In this document: piece after piece, positions 56,948 through 64,000 of the stretch
Layout of the letters: each line of letters begins with the position of its first letter
How positions within the stretch are numbered: position 1 is the stretch's first letter
Assembly (NCBI GenBank): GCA_039583875.1
Contig: CM077157.1
Span: 72,850,346 to 72,914,345, forward strand
Direction: 5' to 3'
Origin: Platanthera guangdongensis
Lineage: Eukaryota; Streptophyta; Magnoliopsida; Asparagales; Orchidaceae
Length of the DNA: 64,000 bases
Notes under the pieces: model-generated
The model's database searches: none
Told to the model about the DNA's origin: nothing
Seen by the model: the letters and a program-made list of their open reading frames with translations, nothing else
Program-made: the position numbers and the translations under genes

Positions 56948-57783
56948 GCATGCACTCAAGCAACAAGCATACTTGAAGCAAAAAAGTTCTGGAAAGTCCT
57001 CTCGCATTGATTGCTCACGTTCCCAGGAGAATTCATCCCGCCCGCAGTTATCCAAACTCACTTTCACGAGCTTAACACCTTTATTCCGCAACTATTGAAC
57101 TTCTGAATCCTTTATGTCGGCAGGACAGAGTTTCGTCCTCAAGTCCTCCTCTATCGGCACCGTCGGCGACTCAACCACAACACTTGTCTCCACCAAGCCT
57201 TTCCTTAAAACTGAAACATGGAAGACATCGTGTAATCCACTCAACTCTGGGGACAATGTTAATGATCGACTGCTTCTCTGATGCATTCCACAACTTCGAA
57301 TGACCCTAAAAACCTCGAACTCAACATCTTGAGTTTGCAAATCCGCGAAACACCATTAAACAGTTTAATCTTTAGATACACCCAGTCGCCTACCGCGAAC
57401 CCCATGTTCCTATGGCACACATTGAAATACTTCGCCTGCCGATCCTGAGCAACCTTCACGCACTGCTGAATTGTTCACACCAACTCGCAAGCATCAGTCA
57501 CCACCTCTTTTCACAAAAGTTTGGTATCTCCCGCCTCTATCCATGACATCAGTGTTCGACACCGCATTCCATGCAAAGCCTCGTGTGGTGCCATCTTGAT
57601 ACTCGTCGAGAAACTATTATTGTAGGCAAACTCCATCATAAAAAGGTGATATTCCCACCTCTTTCCAAAATCAAGGGCACACATTCTCAGCATATCCTCC
57701 ATTGTACGATTATTCCTTTTCGTTTGACCATCGATTTGAGAATGGAACATTGTACTAAACTTGAGCTTTGTGCCCAGACTCTT
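56948..57783 (-). pseudogene. Tekay integrase fragment, catalytic Glu lost
   Basis: Minus strand from 57783. It reads GTKLKFSTMFHSQIDGQTKR, where Lys replaces the third catalytic acid Glu, then MEDMLRMCALDFGKRW, YNNSFSTSIKMAPHEAL and the C-terminal WVYLKIKLFNGVSR. Stops and frameshifts occur near 57510, 57460 and 57300. The tail (DNCGRDEFSWEREQS) ends near 56948. It is clearly related to the element at 22832-31932, but the LTRs differ. Confidence 0.85.
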
Positions 57784-57960
57784 TGTTGGGTCCATTGATC
57801 CACATGGCCCAAATTTTTAAGAAGTCAAACAAGTCAATGACACACATTAGTTGTATTTGATATGTGTTTGAGTTTATGCATGCAAGTCAGTCCTTATCAC
57901 AATGATTGGACAAGTGGAATCAAGTAGGCTGGTGAATAGGAAATAATTTGCCCAAGTTCA

Positions 57961-59195
57961 CAGGCGTTGAGTGAATAAAGCTCGCTTAACGCCAGATGCC
58001 TTAAGGAAGAAAGCTGAATAAAAAATTACTCTAAGTCCACAAGCATTGAGTGAAGCAAGCTCACTCAATGCCAGATGTCAAGAAAAGTAGCTAAGTCAAT
58101 AGGCATTGAGTGAAGCAAGCTCACTCAATGTCAGATGCAAGGGAAGATGCTGGATAGGCTGGAAATTGCCTAAGCCCATAGGCATTAAGTGAAGTCTATT
58201 CACTCAACGCCAGGTAAGTAAAACCATTGATTATAGCTAGGTTAGTCTAAGCCTAACGATTGACAAGCTGAAAATGTGTCTAAGGATACAAGCATTGAGT
58301 GTAGTCTAATCACTCAACACCATACTACAAAAAGCTGTGAGACATGTTGGGGTAGTCAAAGCCTAAGGAGAAATTGGATAAAATGTGGCTAACTCCACAG
58401 GCGTTGAGTGAAGTCTACTCACTCAATGCCATACAACATAAATCATTGTGTATATCTCAGACAGTCAAGGCCACAGAAAATCTGTATAGATATTTGACTA
58501 AGTTCAGAGGCATTGAGTGAGGCAAGCTCACTCAATACAATGTGATGAAAAGCGTTGAATGATTCTCAGAGCCAGTGTTTTCAGACACAGAAAATTGGCT
58601 AAGTCCAAATGAGTTGAGTATAGATTACTCACTCAACGCCAGATAACAGAAGAATATCCGTTGAGTAGTTTGGCGTTGAGTGAAGCTTACTCACTCAACG
58701 CCAAGTGAGAAAATATGCCTAAATGATATGACATTGAGTGATGAAGGCTCACTCAACTCCTAGTAAACAGAAAGTCTGGACAGGGCAAAAAGCATTGAGT
58801 GATGAAGACACACTCAACACTCTCAACACCATGTGATAGAAAGCATTGAGTGATGAAGACACACTCAATGCTCTCAATGCCAGAGAAGCAAAAATATTTT
58901 CTAAGGCAAAAAATGTTGACTGGACTCAATGCTCTCAACGCCTAGAGATAAAAAAAAATATTTTAAGTGTTTTGGCATTGAGTGAAGATTACTCACTCAA
59001 TGCTTAATGACAGAAAGATTGTCTAAGTGTTTTGGCATTGAGTGAAGATTACTCACTCAACGCCCAATGGTAGAGAAATTATTCTACGTATTTTGGCGTT
59101 GAGTGAAGGTTTCCCACTCAACACCTAATGAAAAAAAATCTGTCTAAGTGTTTTGCCATTGAGTGATGCTTACTCACTCAATGCCTATACTAATT
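57961..59195 (+). repeat. Array of about 17 GGCATTGAGTGA hairpins
   Basis: Each copy reads GGC(A/G)TTGAGTGA, a 5-8 base loop, TCACTCAA(C/T)GCC. Copies start near 57963, 58042, 58102, 58181, 58291, 58400, 58509, 58609, 58672, 58731, 58790, 58850, 58915, 58974, 59034, 59095 and 59154. The spacing settles at about 60 bp in the right part (58974 to 59154). Sequence between hairpins is also repetitive (GTCTAAGTGTTTT). Confidence 0.9.
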
Positions 59196-59794
59196 TTGCT
59201 TGATTTTGGCTAAGTCTACAGATGACTGACGTCAGCATGAGTCTGTAAAAGTCAACAAAGTCAACATAATTCCAATTCGTTGCGTGAAAGATGGAGTAAG
59301 CCATTGATGGCACCGACAACTAGCTTTTGTCATATTCTACAAATGGAAGGTGGCAAATCGACAATTAAGGCTGGGACCCACAGCGCAAAGAGCCGTTGAT
59401 CGACGAGCAATAAAAAGGGAAAGATTGGTTGAGTCGATAATAAGCAATTAAGGTTTTTTGATTTCTCCATTGCGGCTGAACTTCGTCTTCTTCCTCGCTA
59501 TTGTTGCCGAGTCTGAAGGTCATGTTCAGTTCAATCAAATCAAAAGCAAAAAGTGATAGCTGCTGCGATATTCATTTGTAACAGCATGATCAGGGATGAT
59601 TCCTGAAAGAGAAGAGGTAGAGGTTTATGCAAGCTACTTCTAACACAAGCCGTGAATCAACTGAAGACCTTGTCAACTTATTGCTGTGAAGATGATAAGG
59701 CTGAAATCTGCTCAGCCCAGGAAGACAGACACAGAGATTTATCTCTGGTGTCTAATTGTTTCAAATCTTTTCTATTTTCTGTAGGATCCTTTAG

Positions 59795-59985
59795 GATCTG
59801 AGTTTTAGGCCTAATCTATAAAGGCTGAGAGTGTAGGCTTCCTGTGAGAATCTGAGTGGTAGGCCTGTGTTATAAAGGCTGAGGTAAGATTCTTGTGTGA
59901 ATTTGAGTGGTAGGCATGTATTATAAAGGCTGAGGTAGCATCCAGTTGGGATCTGAGTGGTAGGGCATATTGCCTGAGTGGTAAG
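59795..59985 (+). repeat. 50-55 bp tandem repeat with three TATA-like boxes
   Basis: ATCTGAGTGGTAGGC recurs at 59795, 59850, 59901 and 59951. Three copies carry TATAAAGGCTGAG (59817, 59871, 59932). A repeat that multiplies the apparent core promoter is unusual. Confidence 0.8.
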
Positions 59986-60284
59986 CCTTGAAGAAGACTG
60001 AGTGGTCCTGCGTGATCGTGTTGTAAGCTCCTTGGAGCCGAGTTTTATGGGAAGAGTCTTATCTAACACATTGTTAGAAGGGCGCAGACGGACAATGGAC
60101 GTACCCAAACTCTAGGGAGCCACTATAAAATATTTGTGTCATCTGGTTGATGTTCTCGAAAGCTTAACTTAACAAATCACCAAGCACAACAAATAAGGTG
60201 TAGATCTAGATAATTAAAAAGAGATCTAAAACCTATTCACCCTCCTCTAGGTGTTAGCTGACCTTAAAAACAAAGTATTTTAAG

Positions 60285-60297
60285 TGGTATCAGAGGG
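60285..60297 (+). promoter_or_regulatory. Sirevirus C primer binding site
   Basis: TGGTATCAGAGGG, initiator-Met tRNA type with a changed end. Confidence 0.8.
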
Positions 60298-60362
60298 ATG
60301 TTTCTCAAAGTAGACTTAACTGTTTGAGTGGATCTCTAAGGTTAGCAAGAAAATCTATCCTT

Positions 60363-62980
60363 ATGGGTTCAGGAGTGAACTATAAGGAGTTGGGTATCTT
60401 GAAGCTTCCCATCTATAGGAAGGAAGGGTTTGACATCTAGAAGGAGAAGGTTAGGCTGTTCATGGAGACAGTTGACCATAGAATCTTTATCATTGTCAAG
60501 GAAGGGCCTTTCATCCCTATGAAAGTGTCAGTTCTAGATGCAAATATCCATACACCCAAGACCTACTCTAAATGACAAAGGATGAAGTAATCCTTGCCAC
60601 CATGGACAAGAGGGCACAAAATATAATAGTTAGTGCCATAAATGACTCCATCTTCCAAAATCTGGTACACTGCAAGACTGTAAAGGAGATGTGAGACACA
60701 CTAGTCGTCTACATGGAGGGCACATGGGACGTAAGAGATGATAGAAAGTGCATGCTCAACCAAGAGTATGTGGCGTTCAGGCAGAGCAAGACTGATAGCC
60801 TAACTGAATGCTATAAAAGATTCTTCAGGATTATCAATGAGCTGAGGACATATGGAAGAGTCTTCAACACTTATGAGTTGAATGACAAGTTCCTCAGGTC
60901 TCTAGCTAGAGACTGAGACACTAAAATCTGTGTCATCAGAGGGGTGGCAAAGCTTGCTGACATTCCACCAACAACTCAATTTGGGAAGTTGTTGTGCTAT
61001 GAAACGGAGATGACAACCAGGAAAGAAGAGGAAAAAAGTCAACAAGTCTCAAGCTAAAGAGAAGAATATGGCTTTCAAGGCTGAAGCCTCAAGAAGAAGA
61101 CCCCTTCTCCACCAAGTAGGGATGCTGGATCTGACTCAGAAAAATCTGAGACCAGCATATCAAACTGTCATATGTCTGATGAAGACTTTGCTGCCTTCTC
61201 CAGGAAGTTCCAGAAGTTTATGAAGAAGAAACACTAGAGAAGCAGGCCCTCCTCTTCCTCTCATCCCAAAGAAAAATACTATATGGGCAGGAAGAAATCC
61301 TCTAAGGAGGACAGGTATGGTTCTAAACCCAACAAACATGTTTCATCTAAAGTAGTTTGCTATTGTTGTAGCAAGCTAGGGCATGTAATAGTTGACTGCC
61401 CAGTCAAAAGAAAGGAATCTGGTGAGAAGAAGGACCACAAACAAAAAGGCAAGAAGGAGAAATCCTTTATTATTAGGAAGAAAAAAAGCTGGACTGAGTC
61501 TTCCTCTTCAGAGTCAGAAAGAGAAGAGGATGATGAAGCCTACATTGGGATATACTTTGCTGAAGTAGAAGCTGAAGAAGAAGACTTCATTGAGATGCTG
61601 ACTGCTATTGCTGAAGAAGCTGATGTAAATCATCCTACTGTCAGGATTGAAGATAGGGCCCCGCTATCACAGTTAGATGGTGATACAGAGGTGGATGAAG
61701 AAGAAGAAGACATCTATTGCTATGGCCTAATGGCTATATCAGATGAAGTATCCAACCATGATCGGCCTGGCCCATCAAAGGTACATTCTAAGTCCAGCCA
61801 CTCCACTGAAACTAGCTATGAAACCAGTCCTGATTCAGAGGCATCTAAATCCTGTGATGAAGATGGGTTTGAATCAGAGGAAGATGTCAATTCAGTTATT
61901 GACAAGTATGGTGTCTTGCTGAATGCTTTTAAGAAAAGCAGGATGCTAGCCAAGAAGCAGGCTAAGGAAATATTCTGCCTTCGGCATGCTACTTCCCAAC
62001 ATGCAGAATTACTGGATCTGAAACTAAAGGAAGTCAGTGAACTAGAAACCACTTCCTTCATTTATATAGGCTTCATAATGTACTAAGAAAATAGAATAAG
62101 GGACCTAGAGGTGCTGCTGGAGAGAGAGAAGAGAATAGTGGCTAGCTATTCAAATCCTAGTTCAGTACTTCCCTTGATAGACACCTTCACTTCCTAGAAG
62201 GGTAAGAAGGGGTTGGGTTTCAAAGGAAGCACTAATGTTGCCAATCCTAAAAGGAAGGGCAAAGCTCCAGTGCAACCACCAGCCTCCAAGCTTCCTATTC
62301 CTTTTAGGAGAGTTCTGCTACCTTCTAACATGTATGATCAAGAGAGTATCCATGGTCACTATAAGAATGGTAGATCCACTGGTGTGAACAAAGATATTCA
62401 CTGCCAGGGTGGAAAATATAGCAAGGGTGAAAGTGCCTTCAATGCAGCCCATGAGGAAATACAAATGGCCCATCATGGACCATTTGTGTTTGGTGTATCA
62501 GCCCCTTCACTTAATGGTAAAGCTGCACACTGTTCTCAGAATATTCCAACACACTCTAAGACCAAGGGAAAGTCTGTCAGTAGACCAGACTTGGGCATCT
62601 CTGAGGCCATCAAGAGTGTGCTCTCTGAAAAGAAGACAGATGCTGCTAGGGCTCAAGATATCCCAAGCTCTTCTACTATCAGACCCACAACTAGTCAGAC
62701 TGGGGTTGGGAAACAAAAGAACAGGACTCCTGCTGCGCCTTCTAGACCAAGAGCTGCTGTCAACACTACCACTAGACCAACTCTTAAAAGTAGGTACAAT
62801 ATTTATGAGTGCCGGTGTTGTGTTAAAGTAGGCCACTATGCTATAGATTACTGGCATAATACAAGTGTGCCAAGAGCAAGAGAGAGCTCACCTGTCAGAA
62901 GAGCTGCATGTAGGTATGATTATTATCAGATTAACATGCACTTAGGACCCAATAAGAATTGGGGTCCTAAGGTTAACTGA
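60363..62980 (+). pseudogene. Sirevirus C Gag, broken
   Basis: Starts at ATG 60363. A stop follows after 25 codons (near 60438), and more stops and shifts break the N-terminal UBN2-type part (VAFRQSKTDSLTECYKRFFR at about 60770). From 61283 a long frame has a zinc knuckle CYCCSKLGHVIVDC (61358-61399), then acidic Ser-rich sequence and a coiled-coil-like part. The frame from 62213 ends with a second knuckle, CRCCVKVGHYAIDY (62810-62851), whose last Cys is Tyr. The two-knuckle layout agrees with Sirevirus A. Confidence 0.85.
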
Positions 62981-62988
62981 TTTATACC

Positions 62989-64000
62989 TTGCAGGTTAGT
63001 CCAAGTGGTCATTCCCCTAAATGGTACTTGGACAGTGGGTGTTCCAGGCACATGACTGGAACAAGGAGCAAGCTGAAGGAGTACACTCCAGTAAAGAATG
63101 GATCCAAAGTCATCTTTGATGGTTCAAAAAGGGGAGTGACTAAAGGGTATGGTAAGATATCAAATGGCATAATCACTATCACACAAGTAGCTTATGTGAA
63201 AGGGTTGCAACACGACCTCATAAGCATAAGCCAACTGCGTGATCTTGTCTATGACATTTCTTTCATCAAGGATGAGTGCCAAATTAGGAGGTCAAGTAAC
63301 CAAGAGGTCATCTTGACAGACACTGGGAGAGGAAATATCTATTGTCTTAATTTTGTTTATGAAAGCAGGGACTCCCATATGCCTAGGTGTAGATAAGAAA
63401 GCCTCATACTGTGTTCAATGGCACAAGAGGCTGACTCATCTGAACTATAAGACCATAGGCAAACCTTTTAGTGAAGAGTTTGTCAAAAATGACCCCAAGT
63501 TGAAATACACTAAGGAGGGTATCTGCTCTGCATACCAAAAGGGCAAACAGACCAAGACCTCCTTCAAGAGCATTGAGGTCAAAGACTCATTAAGGTGCCT
63601 ATACCGCATGCAAATGGACTTGTTTGGTCCTATACCAGTTCAAAGTACAGGTAGGAAAGTCTATACCCTTGTTGTTGTTGATGAATTTTCTAGCTTTGCT
63701 TGTGTGTTCTTCCTTAAGAGAAAGGATGAAACCCTTGAAGTTTTCAAGACTTTTGTCAAGTAGATACAAAATAAACTAGACAGTACTGTGGTCAAAATCA
63801 TAATTGACCATTGGACTGAATTTCAGTCTGCAAGCATGACATGGTTCTGTGAAGAGCAAGAGATTCACTAGGAATTCTCCTCTCCTAGAACACCCCAGCA
63901 AAATGGAATTACTGAGAGGAAAAATAGAACCCTCATAGAGGCTGGTAGGACCTTGTTAAATGACACATATCTCCCAGAATATTTCTTGTCTAAGGCAGTA
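62989..64000 (+). pseudogene. Sirevirus C Pol start: protease-like and integrase, truncated by window
   Basis: The first frame has KWYLDSGCSRHMTG, VAYVKGLQHDLISISQL and GNIYCLNF. A shift near 63380 leads to the integrase zinc region (WHKRLTHLNYKTI, then CSAYQKGKQ with Tyr for a Cys). The core has Asp in QMDLFGPI, Asp in IIDHWTEF and Glu in QQNGITERKN. Stops lie near 63762 and 63869. The gene leaves the window at 64000. Confidence 0.88.

Larger units (their letters stand above)
56118..57783 (-). mobile_element. Tekay/Del element fragment
   Basis: On the minus strand it has a partial integrase (57783-56948), a purine tract and an LTR piece (56909 to about 56118). Its LTR is cut by the Tat end on the left and its integrase by Sirevirus C on the right. 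The remainder lies right of the window. Confidence 0.8.
57784..60272 (+). repeat. Sirevirus C 5' LTR with hairpin array
   Basis: About 2.49 kb, from TGTTGGGTCC to about TTAAAAACA. The right end is less sure, because the primer site lies 12 bases further instead of the usual two or three. It carries the hairpin array at 57961-59195 and the TATA-bearing repeat at 59795-59985. Confidence 0.75.
57784..64000 (+). mobile_element. Sirevirus-type copia element C, 5' half
   Basis: It consists of an LTR (57784-60272), primer site, gag with two zinc-knuckle regions and the start of pol. It runs off the window in the integrase. It is inserted in the integrase gene of the right Tekay element. Confidence 0.85.

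Noticed and set aside
57961..59195. The regularly spaced repeat looks like a CRISPR array
   Set aside because: The units are degenerate and palindromic, the intervening sequences are themselves related, and the array lies inside a plant LTR.

Overview
The window is nuclear DNA of a flowering plant. It consists almost wholly of nested LTR retrotransposons. I found no host gene, tRNA, rRNA or CRISPR array. The plant-type clades (Athila, Tat, Tekay/Del, CRM-like chromoviruses, Sirevirus-type Copia), the density of nesting and the presence of CRM-like elements suggest heterochromatin, perhaps (peri)centromeric. I cannot name the species. Clade names come from recognisable protein motifs, not from a database search.

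Layout, left to right. 1-5581 is the end of a Tekay/Del element (integrase tail, then a 4.67 kb LTR) abutting 5582-18087, a minus-strand Athila that lacks its 3' end. A CRM-like, apparently non-autonomous element (8298-14046) sits inside the Athila and is flanked by CAATG duplications. From 18088 to about 56117 runs a plus-strand Tat element, split by three insertions. The first is the Athila, at its gag. The second is Sirevirus A (19933-39816, duplication AGGGC), inside the protease. The third is an autonomous-type CRM-like element (43750-50891, duplication CCAGG), inside a 3' minisatellite. Sirevirus A is itself split by a complete Tekay element (22832-31932, minus strand, duplication CTATG). 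The Tat 3' region carries tandem repeats, an intron-containing antisense gene and its 3' LTR. The Tat end abuts the truncated LTR of another minus-strand Tekay (56118-57783), whose integrase is cut by Sirevirus C (57784 to beyond the window end). The simplest reading is a single nested stack up to four elements deep.

State of the genes. Every pol carries stops or frameshifts, and most disabling changes look like C-to-T or G-to-A transitions, as expected for methylated, silenced copies. Reading frames are nevertheless long, and LTR pairs and 5-bp duplications are still exact for four insertions, so the insertions are not ancient.

Most interesting points. (1) Nearly every family carries its own family-specific palindromic word repeated in the LTR, just upstream of the TATA box in Sirevirus A, and these words are unrelated between families. 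(2) Two unrelated lineages (Sirevirus A and Tat) each carry a long antisense gene between pol and the 3' LTR. The Tat one has introns and a TATA box at the LTR edge. (3) The Tekay element at 22832-31932 has a convincing 77-bp GT-AG intron between gag and protease. (4) A CRM-like element has had its protease-RT region replaced by an unknown coding segment, and it shares a leader motif with the CRM-like partner 30 kb away.
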